This document shows, piece after piece, positions 8,681-17,284 of a stretch of DNA of 64,000 nucleotides. This DNA is from Flavobacterium sp. TAB 87 (GTDB taxonomy: Bacteria; Bacteroidota; Bacteroidia; Flavobacteriales; Flavobacteriaceae), in assembly GCF_001529295.1 (NCBI RefSeq), contig NZ_LLWK01000032.1:113609-177608 (forward strand), given 5' to 3'. A model generated the notes under the pieces. The model was not told the DNA's origin and did not search any database. It worked only from the letters and a program-made list of their open reading frames with translations. The position numbers were made by a program, and so were the translations under genes. How positions within the stretch are numbered: position 1 is the stretch's first letter; the number at the start of each line of letters is the position of its first letter.

Positions 8681-10144
8681 ATGAAAGTATTTAAAATAAT
8701 TAGTATCTTTTTGATATTAACCAGTTTATTTAGTTGTGAAAGCTTCTTGGAGGAAAAAGATCCCAACCAGATTACGAACGCAACTTTTTGGAAAAATTCC
8801 GATGAACTAGAACAAGGTTTGACGGCGACTTATAGCGCTTTAAAACAAGCCTTTTTATGGAACAGCCAAGGTTTTAAGAACATGAATTCTAGAGGAGATG
8901 ATATTGTAGCGCGTATTCAAAATGCACAGATTTACAAACCAGATCTATTTTTGAACGACCCTTCCAATACTTTCGCAAGAGATATGTGGAAAAATGCTTA
9001 CATATTAATTTACAGAGCAAATCAAGTAATCGACAATTCAGTAGCTATTGAAATGGACGAAAAAAGAAAACAAGAAGTTGTGCTTGAAGCAAAATTTTTA
9101 AGAGGTTTGGCCTATTTTGTTTTGGCCCAGAACTTTAAAGAAGCACCATTGGTTCTTTCTTCGGTTCCCGAAACAAGATTTCCGGCAAAAGCAACTGAAG
9201 ATGAATTATGGGGACAAATTATAAGCGATTTTAAAGAAGCCTCTCTATTGCCAGCCAGTTACGCACCAAATTTAGCTGGACATGCTACAAAATGGTCAGC
9301 CCTATCCTACCTTGCCAAATCGTATCTTTATAGAGAACAATGGCAGCTTGCGGCAACTGAATTAAAAGGGATTATCGATAGTGGTCAATTTGCTTTGATG
9401 CCCGATGTTTACGACAATTGGAACTCAGAAAAAGAAAACAACCAAGAATCTATCTTTGAGATTCAATATATGTACTCAACGGCTAGCAATCAGGTTAACG
9501 ATGGAGATATTCATTTTGCGCCAGCGGTAGTAGGAGGTTTTTATGTTCTAACTCCTAGTGAATGGATTTTTAGAGAATTTCAAAAAGAGAAAACGGTTGA
9601 TGGTGATTTTGATTTGCGCATGTATGCTACTTTTATTTGGAACTATCCAGGTGCTGAAATTTATCAAGAGCCTTTCACGAAAATTTTTGCAAATGCTCCG
9701 AATACCGTTACTTGGAAAAAATTTCAGCTTTGGGATAAATCCTTAGCCGAAGCTTCCTTGCATCGCTCAGAAATTAACGAAAGAGTAATGAGATATAGTC
9801 ATGTACTATTGATGTATGCCGAAACCCAAGCAGAACTTGGAAACCTCCCTTTGTCTATAAAAGCTATAAATGAAATTAGAAATAGAGCCAATCTGTCTAG
9901 CTTAGTAGAGGGCAGTATGAACCAAAACGAAATTTTAAAAGAAATCATGCACCAACGTGCCTTAGAGTTTCATTTGGAAGGCGAAAGATGGTACGATATT
10001 GTAAGGTGGGGAATCGGAAAAGAAGTATTCACGAATAACTTAAAAAGACCGGACTATATGGAAAAGTTTAACTATTTTCCTATTCCACAAGAAGAATTAG
10101 ATGCAAACAAAAATTTGACTCAAAACGTCGAATGGAAACAATAG
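8681..10144 (+). CDS. RagB/SusD-family nutrient-binding lipoprotein
   Basis: A 487-residue surface lipoprotein that caps the SusC channel and binds the ligand. The lipobox is LFSC with the lipidated Cys19, followed by the usual acidic stretch (ESFLEEKDPNQ). The N-terminal SusD-like part contains the TPR helices (VVLEAKFLRGLAYFVLAQNF), and the C-terminal RagB region ends with the hallmark ALEFHLEGERWYDIVRWG. It starts 17 bases after susC, so the two are co-transcribed. Length is typical of the family. Confidence 0.95.
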   Translation: MKVFKIISIFLILTSLFSCESFLEEKDPNQITNATFWKNSDELEQGLTATYSALKQAFLWNSQGFKNMNSRGDDIVARIQNAQIYKPDLFLNDPSNTFARDMWKNAYILIYRANQVIDNSVAIEMDEKRKQEVVLEAKFLRGLAYFVLAQNFKEAPLVLSSVPETRFPAKATEDELWGQIISDFKEASLLPASYAPNLAGHATKWSALSYLAKSYLYREQWQLAATELKGIIDSGQFALMPDVYDNWNSEKENNQESIFEIQYMYSTASNQVNDGDIHFAPAVVGGFYVLTPSEWIFREFQKEKTVDGDFDLRMYATFIWNYPGAEIYQEPFTKIFANAPNTVTWKKFQLWDKSLAEASLHRSEINERVMRYSHVLLMYAETQAELGNLPLSIKAINEIRNRANLSSLVEGSMNQNEILKEIMHQRALEFHLEGERWYDIVRWGIGKEVFTNNLKRPDYMEKFNYFPIPQEELDANKNLTQNVEWKQ

Positions 10145-10172
10145 TTAGTACTCGTTAAAAAGTCATAGTAGT

Positions 10173-10245
10173 AAAAAATTGAATTTGGGTTCGTTTTTCT
10201 TGTTTTATAAATAAAGGAAAGAATGACCCTAAATTCAATTTTTTT
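10173..10245. terminator. Bidirectional terminator between susD and the globin gene
   Basis: Outer arms AAAAAATTGAATTTGGG (10173-10189) and CCCTAAATTCAATTTTTTT (10228-10245) enclose about 38 bases that may fold weakly. T-tracts occur on both strands, so it can end the SusD transcript (+) and the ilvA-globin transcript (-). Confidence 0.75.
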
Positions 10246-10335
10246 GTTCCACTCCGAAAGTAAAAACAATCCAAATTAATTGGTCTCAATTGTACTAAGT
10301 TCTTGCCTTTCTATAGACAAAAGTAATTTATGAAT

Positions 10336-10722
10336 TTAATTGAAGTTATTGGCATCTCGAAAATACTCAATTTTATAATTGAACATATAAGCCATATTTG
10401 CTGCTCGCAATTTAGCTTCTTCAGCAATTTTTCCTTCAAATAAACCATCTATCGTTTCTGTAAAAATTACCATCCAACGGTCAAAATGACTTTGATCTAC
10501 TGGTAAATGTTTGTGCGGTGGAAAAGGACTACCTGAATACGTATGCTCTTCTAATAAAATAGTTTGCCAAAAACGATACATTTTTTCTAAATGTTCGGGC
10601 CAACGATTTTGAATACGCTCATTAAATATAGCACCAATCAATTTGTCGTTTTGAACTTTATCGTAAAAAGTATCCACAATTGTTTTAATATCCTCGAGCG
10701 TCTTAATATCTTCTAACATCAT
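10336..10722 (-). CDS. Group III truncated haemoglobin
   Basis: A 128-residue haem protein of the TrHb3 (glbP-like) family, cytoplasmic. Visible marks: the N-terminal helix ETIVDTFYDKV-like region, WPEHLEKMYRFWQTILL, the loop SPFPPHKHLP and the proximal histidine in QSHFDRW, followed by the C-terminal helices. Family members bind oxygen or NO; the physiological role is not firm. It starts 12 bases after the ilvA stop on the same strand, so it probably shares the ilvA transcript and its isoleucine-responsive control. Confidence 0.88.
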   Translation of the reverse strand: MMLEDIKTLEDIKTIVDTFYDKVQNDKLIGAIFNERIQNRWPEHLEKMYRFWQTILLEEHTYSGSPFPPHKHLPVDQSHFDRWMVIFTETIDGLFEGKIAEEAKLRAANMAYMFNYKIEYFRDANNFN

Positions 10723-10734
10723 TTTCTTTTTATT

Positions 10735-11979
10735 TTATCCAATTAATTGCGTGTACAGGTCGGGTTTATCATTTAAATATTTAAATTCAAATCCATTCGC
10801 TGTCATTCTGTTTTTAATCGAAATAATATCGTTTTTATTTTTTAACTCTAATCCAACAATTGCAGAACCCATTTCTCTGCTGTTTTTTTTTGCAAACTGA
10901 AAATACGTAATATCATCTTCTGGTCCCAATATATTATTTACAAATTCTTTTAATGCTCCGGGACGTTGCGGAAATTGTATCATAAAATAATGCATCAAGC
11001 CTTCATAAATTAAAGAACGCTCTTTAATTTCAGCAGTTCTTTCAATATCATTGTTACTACCGCTCACAATGCAAACTACATTTTTGCCTTTTATCTTATC
11101 CGCATAAAAATCTAAGGCAGCAATGGTCAATGCTCCCGCTGGTTCTACTACCATCGCTTCTTCATTATACAAGCGCAAAATAGTAGTACAAACTTTACCT
11201 TCGGGAACCAAAATAATATCGTGAATATTATTTTTACAGACTGCAAAAGTTTGCTCGCCAACCTGTTTTACTGCGGCACCATCTACAAATTTATCAATAT
11301 GATCTAATGCAATTGTAGTTCCTTTTTCGATTGCGGTTTTCATCGCGGGTGCTCCCTCCGGTTGTACCCCAATTATTTTAGTGTGTGGACTTAAATGCTT
11401 AAAAACCTCCGACAATCCAGAGGCTAAGCCACCCCCTCCAATAGGAACAAAGACATAATCTATAGGCTCTTTTGCATCTTCTAAAATTTCTAAACCAATT
11501 GTACCTTGCCCCGCCATTACTTTTATATCATCAAAAGGATGGATAAAACTTTTTTTATTTTCAGTTGCATTTGCAATCGCTGCGGTGTAAGCATCATCAA
11601 AAGTGTCTCCGACCAGAACAATTTCTACAAATGATTTCCCGAACAATTGTACTTGTTTTATTTTTTGTTTTGGAGTGGTTTTCGGCATGTAGATTATACC
11701 GTGAATTTTTAATAAATTACACGAATAGGCTACTCCCTGAGCATGATTTCCAGCACTCGCACAAACAATTCCAGTTGATTTTTCTAAATCAGTAAGACTG
11801 CTAATTTTATTGTAAGCACCTCTAATTTTGTACGATCGAACCATCTGCAGATCTTCTCTCTTTAACGAAATTTGCGCTTTAAACTCTTCCGAAAGTGTAT
11901 TGTTTTTTAAAAGAGGTGTCGTATTAATAACACCCTTTAATTGTTCTTTAGCCGCTTTTACCTCATCAAATAGATTCAT
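10735..11979 (-). CDS. ilvA: Threonine ammonia-lyase (threonine dehydratase)
   Basis: A 414-residue PLP enzyme making 2-oxobutanoate and ammonia from threonine, the first committed step to isoleucine. The PLP lysine lies in VRSYKIRGAYNK, the phosphate-binding glycine loop is GGGGLASGLSE, and a C-terminal regulatory ACT-like domain (about 330-414, YFMIQFPQRPGALKEFV) suggests allosteric control. The ATG at 11979 is chosen. The open frame runs back to a TTG at 12081, but that extension crosses a terminator hairpin and overlaps the leader peptide, so it is not real. The upstream leader suggests transcription attenuation by isoleucine supply. The next gene encodes a truncated globin. Confidence 0.95.
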   Translation of the reverse strand: MNLFDEVKAAKEQLKGVINTTPLLKNNTLSEEFKAQISLKREDLQMVRSYKIRGAYNKISSLTDLEKSTGIVCASAGNHAQGVAYSCNLLKIHGIIYMPKTTPKQKIKQVQLFGKSFVEIVLVGDTFDDAYTAAIANATENKKSFIHPFDDIKVMAGQGTIGLEILEDAKEPIDYVFVPIGGGGLASGLSEVFKHLSPHTKIIGVQPEGAPAMKTAIEKGTTIALDHIDKFVDGAAVKQVGEQTFAVCKNNIHDIILVPEGKVCTTILRLYNEEAMVVEPAGALTIAALDFYADKIKGKNVVCIVSGSNNDIERTAEIKERSLIYEGLMHYFMIQFPQRPGALKEFVNNILGPEDDITYFQFAKKNSREMGSAIVGLELKNKNDIISIKNRMTANGFEFKYLNDKPDLYTQLIG

Positions 11980-11994
11980 TGTATTGTCTTCTTT

Positions 11995-12025
11995 AAATAA
12001 AAAAACCTCCCATTTTGGGAGGTTT
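11995..12025 (-). terminator. Attenuator hairpin in the ilvA leader
   Basis: Perfect 9-bp stem AAACCTCCC (12003-12011) and GGGAGGTTT (12017-12025) with a 5-base loop. On the minus strand it is followed at once by TTTTTTTATTT. It lies 16 bases upstream of the ilvA ATG and downstream of an isoleucine-rich leader ORF, so it should end transcription when isoleucine is plentiful. A competing antiterminator strand GAGGT (12059-12063) is complementary to ACCTC of its first arm. Confidence 0.85.
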
Positions 12026-12067
12026 AATAAATTGTATCTTCTTACGTATTTATACAGCACCTCGCCA

Positions 12068-12121
12068 TCATCGAATGTCAATAATGTTTATAATACTGCT
12101 AATCTTGTATAAATCTGTCAT
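12068..12121 (-). CDS. Isoleucine-rich leader peptide of ilvA
   Basis: A 17-residue ORF, MTDLYKISSIINIIDIR, with six isoleucine codons (five ATT, one ATA) and no valine. It lies between a promoter-like element (12141-12148) and a terminator hairpin in front of ilvA. The stop codon is four bases before the antiterminator strand GAGGT, so a ribosome finishing the peptide would mask that strand and let the terminator form. A ribosome stalled at the isoleucine codons would leave it free. This is the layout of classical enterobacterial attenuators. No database support was available; the call rests on codon content and geometry. Confidence 0.75.
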   Translation of the reverse strand: MTDLYKISSIINIIDIR

Positions 12122-12140
12122 GTTTTCTTGTTTCAAAGTA

Positions 12141-12148
12141 CAAAAGTA
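12141..12148 (-). promoter_or_regulatory. Promoter -7 element for the ilvA leader
   Basis: TACTTTTG on the minus strand, an exact match to the Bacteroidetes TAnnTTTG element, 20 bases before the leader peptide ATG. A TTTG about 23 bases further upstream is a possible -33 element, slightly wider than usual spacing. Confidence 0.55.
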
Positions 12149-12178
12149 TTAATAATTTATGAGAACCTGGGCAAAAGA

Positions 12179-12727
12179 TTATTTTTTTGAAAGTTGAGGT
12201 GGATATTGGGCTAAAATTTTAGAAACAAACTCGGTAATCTTTGCTTCTTTTTTATCAACGTTGCGTGTTAGATCACCAATTCCTTCTCCTTGCCAAACCA
12301 ATTCTTTTTTCTTAGCATCTATAAAGTCAACATATAAAGTGCCTTGTGTTGAGGTCGATACCGAATTAGACGGGTAACCATACATCATATACGGATTCCA
12401 TCCATATCCCCAACCGTATCCCCAGCCCGCGCTAAATTGATTTACGTTTACTTGCTCTCTTGTTTTGGTAAAAATATTTACCAATATGTCAGGAGTATCA
12501 CTTTTAGTGAATCCTTTTAATGTCATTTGTTCTTCAATAGCATGCAAAATTCTTCTCTTATCCAAATCAGAAATCTCCACTTTGTCTACGCCTGTTTTAT
12601 AAAAAGCATAGGTCTTAAAGTGTGAAAAATCAACAGTCTTATCATAGTCAGAATATACACTTACCGAGCTGCAGGAAACAACAAGCAGCATCAGTAATAC
12701 AACGGGAATTAGTTTAATTGTTTTCAT
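12179..12727 (-). CDS. DUF4136 lipoprotein
   Basis: A 182-residue predicted lipoprotein: signal peptide with lipobox LVVSC (Cys19), then a DUF4136 domain covering the rest (DFSHFKTYAFYKTG near the start and the strand pattern LYVDFIDAKKKELVWQGEG near the end). A tyrosine/glycine-rich patch (GWGYGWGYGWNPYMMYGY) lies at about 101-118. The function of the family is unknown. The gene starts 30 bases after the urocanate hydratase stop, so it may be read through from it, though there is no functional link. Confidence 0.85.
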   Translation of the reverse strand: MKTIKLIPVVLLMLLVVSCSSVSVYSDYDKTVDFSHFKTYAFYKTGVDKVEISDLDKRRILHAIEEQMTLKGFTKSDTPDILVNIFTKTREQVNVNQFSAGWGYGWGYGWNPYMMYGYPSNSVSTSTQGTLYVDFIDAKKKELVWQGEGIGDLTRNVDKKEAKITEFVSKILAQYPPQLSKK

Positions 12728-12757
12728 ATAGCTAAAATTTATAATTATTATAGAAAT

Positions 12758-14734
12758 TTACAACAAATTTTCATCAACTAAATTAGGCAAGGTTACTTTT
12801 AATAAAGGCTCGGTTTCCATTGCTCTTTTTATGGTGAAAATAGAGCCTTCATTTCTCGCCCAACTTCTTCTAGAAATCCCATTGTTGACATCCCAGAAAA
12901 GCATTGATGCTAAGCGTTTTGAAGCTTCTTTAGAACCATCAAGAACCATACCAAACCCACCATTTATAACCTCTCCCCATCCTACTCCACCACCATTATG
13001 AATGGAAACCCATGTCGCACCTCTAAAACTATCTCCAATTACATTTTGAATCGCCATATCGGCAGTAAAACGAGAGCCATCATAAATATTAGATGTTTCG
13101 CGGTACGGAGAATCAGTTCCTGAAACATCATGATGATCGCGGCCTAGCACCACAAAGCCTATGTCGCCTTTAGCAATCGCTTGGTTAAAAGCTTCGGCAA
13201 TTTTTACGCGACCTTCCGCATCGGCATATAATATTCGGGCTTGAGAACCTACTACCAATTTATTTTCTTGTGCTCCTTTAATCCATTTGATATTATCCTG
13301 TAATTGCTGCTGAATCTCGATTGGAGCAGTTTGTGCCAACTCTTCTAAAACTAGAGTAGCAATCGCATCGGTTTTGACTAAATCTTCAGGCTTTCCAGAT
13401 GTACAAACCCATCTAAAAGGACCAAAACCGTAATCAAAACACATGGGGCCCATAATATCTTGTACGTAACTTGGGTATTTAAAATCAATGTTATTGTCGG
13501 CCATTACATTTGCTCCTGCGCGAGACGCTTCTAATAAAAAGGCATTTCCATAATCAAAAAAGTAGGTTCCTTTGGCTGCATGTTTGTTAATTGCATCGGC
13601 ATGACGACGCAGTGATTCTTGTACTTTTTCTTTAAATAAATCAGGATTGTTGGCCATCATTTTGTTCGCCTCTTCAAATGAAGTTCCAACTGGATAATAA
13701 CCGCCCGCCCAAGGATTATGCAGCGAAGTTTGATCGGAACCCAAGTCGATGGTAATATTGGCTTCGTCCAAAGCTTCCCAAACCTCCACTACATTTCCTA
13801 AATAAGCAATAGAAACAACTTCTTTTTTGGCTTTCGCCGAATGGATTCTTGCTACCAATTCTTCGACCGAAGTTACTACTTCGTTGATCCAACCTTGTTC
13901 GTGTCTAATTTTGGTGATTTTTGCATTTACTTCAGCACAAACCGTAATACAACCCGCAATATTTCCAGCTTTGGGTTGCGCACCGCTCATTCCGCCTAAA
14001 CCTGAAGTCACAAATAAGTTCCCTTCTGGACTTTTATTTATTTTTCTAAAACCATTCAAAACCGTAATCGTAGTTCCATGTACAATTCCTTGTGGCCCAA
14101 TGTACATGTAACTTCCCGCAGTCATTTGTCCGTATTGAGAAACGCCCAGAGCATTCATTTTCTCCCAATCATCTGGTTTAGAATAATTAGGAATAACCAT
14201 TCCGTTAGTAACCACGACTCTTGGCGCTTCTTTATGCGAAGGAAACAATCCCATCGGATGTCCCGAATACATGGTTAACGTTTGCTCGTCTGTCATTTCA
14301 GACAAATATTGCATGGTCAATAAATATTGCGCCCAATTCTGAAAAACAGCGCCATTTCCACCATAAGTTATTAATTCATGCGGATGTTGTGCCACAGCAT
14401 AATCCAGATTATTCTGAATCATCAGCATAATAGCTTTTGCTTGAGCCGATTTTCCTGGATATTCATCTATTGGTCGAGCGTACATTTTGTAATCTGGACG
14501 AAAACGATACATATAAATACGTCCGTATTTTTCTAATTCTTCCTTAAATTCGGCTAGCAATTCCGTATGATGTTTGGCTTCAAAATACCGAAGTGCATTT
14601 CTTAAAGCTAGTTTTTTTTCTTCAGCTGATAAAATTTCCTTTCGTTTTGGTGCGTGATTTATTGCTAAATCGTACGTTATTCTTGAAGGTAATTGTGCTG
14701 GAATTCCTTGTTGTATTTGTTCTTGGAAAGTCAT
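12758..14734 (-). CDS. hutU: Urocanate hydratase
   Basis: A 658-residue cytoplasmic enzyme of histidine breakdown, converting urocanate to imidazolonepropionate with a tightly bound NAD+. Recognisable stretches are YGGNGAVFQNWAQY, the glycine-rich SGLGGMSGAQPKAG, FDYGNAFL, and GRDHHDVSGTDSPYRETSNI near the C-terminal third. It is about 100 residues longer than the common proteobacterial enzyme, which fits the longer form seen in Bacteroidetes. No other hut genes are adjacent. Confidence 0.95.
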   Translation of the reverse strand: MTFQEQIQQGIPAQLPSRITYDLAINHAPKRKEILSAEEKKLALRNALRYFEAKHHTELLAEFKEELEKYGRIYMYRFRPDYKMYARPIDEYPGKSAQAKAIMLMIQNNLDYAVAQHPHELITYGGNGAVFQNWAQYLLTMQYLSEMTDEQTLTMYSGHPMGLFPSHKEAPRVVVTNGMVIPNYSKPDDWEKMNALGVSQYGQMTAGSYMYIGPQGIVHGTTITVLNGFRKINKSPEGNLFVTSGLGGMSGAQPKAGNIAGCITVCAEVNAKITKIRHEQGWINEVVTSVEELVARIHSAKAKKEVVSIAYLGNVVEVWEALDEANITIDLGSDQTSLHNPWAGGYYPVGTSFEEANKMMANNPDLFKEKVQESLRRHADAINKHAAKGTYFFDYGNAFLLEASRAGANVMADNNIDFKYPSYVQDIMGPMCFDYGFGPFRWVCTSGKPEDLVKTDAIATLVLEELAQTAPIEIQQQLQDNIKWIKGAQENKLVVGSQARILYADAEGRVKIAEAFNQAIAKGDIGFVVLGRDHHDVSGTDSPYRETSNIYDGSRFTADMAIQNVIGDSFRGATWVSIHNGGGVGWGEVINGGFGMVLDGSKEASKRLASMLFWDVNNGISRRSWARNEGSIFTIKRAMETEPLLKVTLPNLVDENLL

Positions 14735-14825
14735 TCATTTTAATTTAAAGGTGGCAGAATTTAAAGAGGATCACATCGGATCCTAATTTCGTACTACTTA
14801 CCTAAGTGATGTGTTACTTGACAAA

Positions 14826-15008
14826 TTATTTTGCCTTTTTAATTTGGCCTGTTTTTTTATCAAAACCATATGGACAATGTCGACAACCACTTTTGCAGCA
14901 ATAGCCTCTTTTTAAATGGTGTTTCTCTGTAAAACATTTATAGCCTTCGGGAGTTAAATAAAAATCTTCTCCTTCGATTAATTTATTTTCATTACTTTGC
15001 TCTTCCAT
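14826..15008 (-). CDS. DUF5522 small cysteine-rich protein
   Basis: A 60-residue protein with four clustered cysteines, GYCCKSGCRHCPYGFDKKT, likely binding zinc or an iron-sulfur centre, preceded by EGEDFYLTPEGYKCFTEKHH. The pattern matches the DUF5522 family, whose function is unknown. The ATG at 15008 is chosen; the 14 residues of the longer frame have no family character. Confidence 0.8.
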   Translation of the reverse strand: MEEQSNENKLIEGEDFYLTPEGYKCFTEKHHLKRGYCCKSGCRHCPYGFDKKTGQIKKAK

Positions 15009-15112
15009 ACGAGTAAAATATATTTTGTTTTTCAAATTGTCAAAAATCACTAATTGTGTTTTTCTCTAATTAGTGTTATTTTTCTTGCCCAAATTTACAA
15101 ACTTTACGGTCA

Positions 15113-15448
15113 ATGTATCTAATTCATGCTAAATATTTAATTCCGAAAGGATATCGCGGAATGACTATTTTCCCTTTTGTCTTACTTAAGAATCAAGAAG
15201 ACAAAACGAATATGATTTTTATCACTCACGAAAAAATTCATTTAAAACAACAACTCGAATTACTAATTGTACCTTTTTTTATATGGTATTTTATCGAATT
15301 TATATTTCGATGCGTACAATACAAAAACGTTCATTTAGGCTACCGAAATATTAGTTTTGAGCGAGAAGCTTACCACAATGAAACTCATTTATTATATTTA
15401 AAAAACAGAAAGGCTTTTGCTTTTTTGAAGTACTTAAAAAACGATTAA
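15113..15448 (+). CDS. Small membrane-associated protein with an HExxH motif
   Basis: A 111-residue protein I cannot name. It has THEKIHLKQQLEL at about residues 43-55, resembling a zincin HExxH site, then a hydrophobic stretch (LLIVPFFIWYFIEFIF, about 55-70), and a later acidic motif FEREAYHNE (about 83-91) that could supply a third ligand as in M56-like peptidases. Its small size argues against a conventional protease. It precedes the PLP enzyme gene by three bases, so they are co-transcribed. Confidence 0.7.
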   Translation: MYLIHAKYLIPKGYRGMTIFPFVLLKNQEDKTNMIFITHEKIHLKQQLELLIVPFFIWYFIEFIFRCVQYKNVHLGYRNISFEREAYHNETHLLYLKNRKAFAFLKYLKND

Positions 15449-15451
15449 ATT

Positions 15452-16348
15452 TTGAATCAGCAAATCAAACTTGATTTACCAAATGGCATTAATCTCTTTA
15501 TGAAAAGGGAAGATTTATTGCATCCTTTTGTTTCGGGAAATAAATTTAGAAAATTAAAATACAATTTACTTCAGGCCAAAATAGAGCAACAAAATACTAT
15601 ACTTACTTTTGGTGGTGCGTTTTCTAATCATATCGCAGCGGTTGCTTATGCAGGAAAAGAGCAGGGTTTTAAAACAATTGGAATCATTCGTGGAGATGAA
15701 TTGCGAGATCAAATAAATAACAATCCTACTTTAAAGTTTGCTCAAGAATGCGGTATGCAATTTAAATTTATTTCGCGTGAAGCGTACCGTCATAAGCATG
15801 AAAATAATTATTTAGATCACTTGAAAAAGGAATTTGGTGCTTTCTATTTGATCCCGGAAGGTGGCACAAATGAATTGGCAGTTAAAGGGTGTGAAGAAAT
15901 TTTAACAACCGAAGATTCTAAATTTGATTATGTTTGTTGCGCCGTCGGAACAGGTGGAACGATTGCGGGAATTATTAAAAGTGCCTTACCACATCAAAAA
16001 ATTTTAGGCTTTCCAGCGTTAAAAGGAGACTTTTTACAAGATGAAATTCGTATTTTTGCATCTAATACGGGTTGGAAATTGATAAATGACTATCATTTTG
16101 GTGGTTATGGTAAAATTTCTGAAGAATTAATTCAGTTCATGAATAGTTTTTTTAGCAAAACAGAAATTCCGATCGATCCAATTTATACTGGAAAAATGGT
16201 TTTTGGCGTTATAGACTTAATTCACAAAGGTTATTTTGCCGAAAATTCACAAATATTATTGATTCATACTGGCGGTTTGCAAGGAATAGAAGGAATGAAT
16301 CAGAAATTAAAAAAGAAGAAATTACCAATACTTACTACCAATGTATAA
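15452..16348 (+). CDS. 1-aminocyclopropane-1-carboxylate deaminase / D-cysteine desulfhydrase family protein
   Basis: A 298-residue fold-type II PLP enzyme. The PLP lysine is in VSGNKFRKLKYNL, followed by GGAFSNHIAAVAYAG and the phosphate loop CCAVGTGGTIAGI, all typical of the ACC deaminase/D-cysteine desulfhydrase family. I cannot tell which substrate is used; many relatives act on D-cysteine. The start is TTG, because the first ATG falls inside the conserved N-terminal region. It overlaps the following gene by 8 bases, indicating translational coupling. Confidence 0.85.
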   Translation: MNQQIKLDLPNGINLFMKREDLLHPFVSGNKFRKLKYNLLQAKIEQQNTILTFGGAFSNHIAAVAYAGKEQGFKTIGIIRGDELRDQINNNPTLKFAQECGMQFKFISREAYRHKHENNYLDHLKKEFGAFYLIPEGGTNELAVKGCEEILTTEDSKFDYVCCAVGTGGTIAGIIKSALPHQKILGFPALKGDFLQDEIRIFASNTGWKLINDYHFGGYGKISEELIQFMNSFFSKTEIPIDPIYTGKMVFGVIDLIHKGYFAENSQILLIHTGGLQGIEGMNQKLKKKKLPILTTNV

Positions 16349-17234
16349 AAAAATCCTATTGCTCTTAATTGCAATCTGTTTAGTAAGCTGTCATGCTAGT
16401 AAACCCGCTATTGTAACCAGTAAAAACGCTGCACCTACTAAACAAAGAACTGTGGTACAAACTACTAAAAAGGCATCGTATAAAAAACCCGATTCAAAGA
16501 ATTTTGATTCTCACAATAACAAACGAAAAGCGGAAAACGAAGTAATTGAATCCACTTCGAGAACAGTAGTTTCTAACGATATAATTGACCATTACATTTA
16601 TGCTTATAAAAATGTAGCTATGGGCAATATGAAAACGTACGGAATTCCTGCAAGCATCATTTTGGCACAAGGAATTTTAGAATCTGGAGCTGGAAAAGGA
16701 GACTTGGCTGTGCGATCTAACAACCATTTTGGTATAAAGTGTCATAAAGACTGGGCAGGAGATAGTGTTCGCCACGACGATGATTCGGCTCAAGAATGCT
16801 TTAGAAAATACAACGATCCTTCAGAATCTTACCGCGATCATGCCTTGTTTCTTACTGGTAAAAAAAGATACGCAACGTTATTCGATTATAAAAAAGATGA
16901 TTACAAAGCGTGGGCCAAAGGATTACGTGCTGCGGGATATGCAACAGATCCTAAGTATCCAGACAAATTAATGAGCTATATTGAGCGCTATAAATTAGAC
17001 CAATACGATGCTTTGGTTTTGGGCAATAAATATGATTTTAGCCAAAGTCAAAGTGTTATTGCGGCTTACACCTCAGTGCCAGAAAATCCAAACTTCTCGT
17101 ATTACGAAGTGCAAAAAGGCGATACACTATATTCAATTTCAAAAAAATTCAATATACTGATTGACGAGATAAAGAAAAGCAATAACCTTAATGATAATAC
17201 GATTTCAATCGGACAAAGGTTAGTAGTAAAATAA
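16341..17234 (+). CDS. Glucosaminidase-LysM lipoprotein
   Basis: A 297-residue predicted lipoprotein and peptidoglycan hydrolase. Lipobox LVSC gives Cys17. A basic, low-complexity linker (about 20-75) is followed by a FlgJ-like endo-beta-N-acetylglucosaminidase domain (about 80-215; [20 protein letters not shown] carries the expected catalytic glutamate, then [10 protein letters not shown]). One LysM domain closes the protein (about 250-297, [18 protein letters not shown]). It probably acts in the periplasm on cell wall glycan. Confidence 0.93.
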   Translation: MYKKILLLLIAICLVSCHASKPAIVTSKNAAPTKQRTVVQTTKKASYKKPDSKNFDSHNNKRKAENEVIESTSRTVVSNDIIDHYIYAYKNVAMGNMKTYGIPASIILAQGILESGAGKGDLAVRSNNHFGIKCHKDWAGDSVRHDDDSAQECFRKYNDPSESYRDHALFLTGKKRYATLFDYKKDDYKAWAKGLRAAGYATDPKYPDKLMSYIERYKLDQYDALVLGNKYDFSQSQSVIAAYTSVPENPNFSYYEVQKGDTLYSISKKFNILIDEIKKSNNLNDNTISIGQRLVVK

Positions 17235-17284
17235 AATTAAATGTCATGCCTATCGGCATCTTCAATAAAAAAGATTTCCAAAAA

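Noticed and set aside
11980..12081. TTG-initiated N-terminal extension of ilvA by 34 codons
   Set aside because: It runs through the attenuator hairpin and T-tract and overlaps the leader peptide in another frame; the ATG at 11979 begins the normal ilvA N-terminus.
14768..14785. Small hairpin AGGATC / GATCCT upstream of hutU
   Set aside because: Only 6 bp, with no T-tract and no leader ORF; it does not form an attenuator like that of ilvA.
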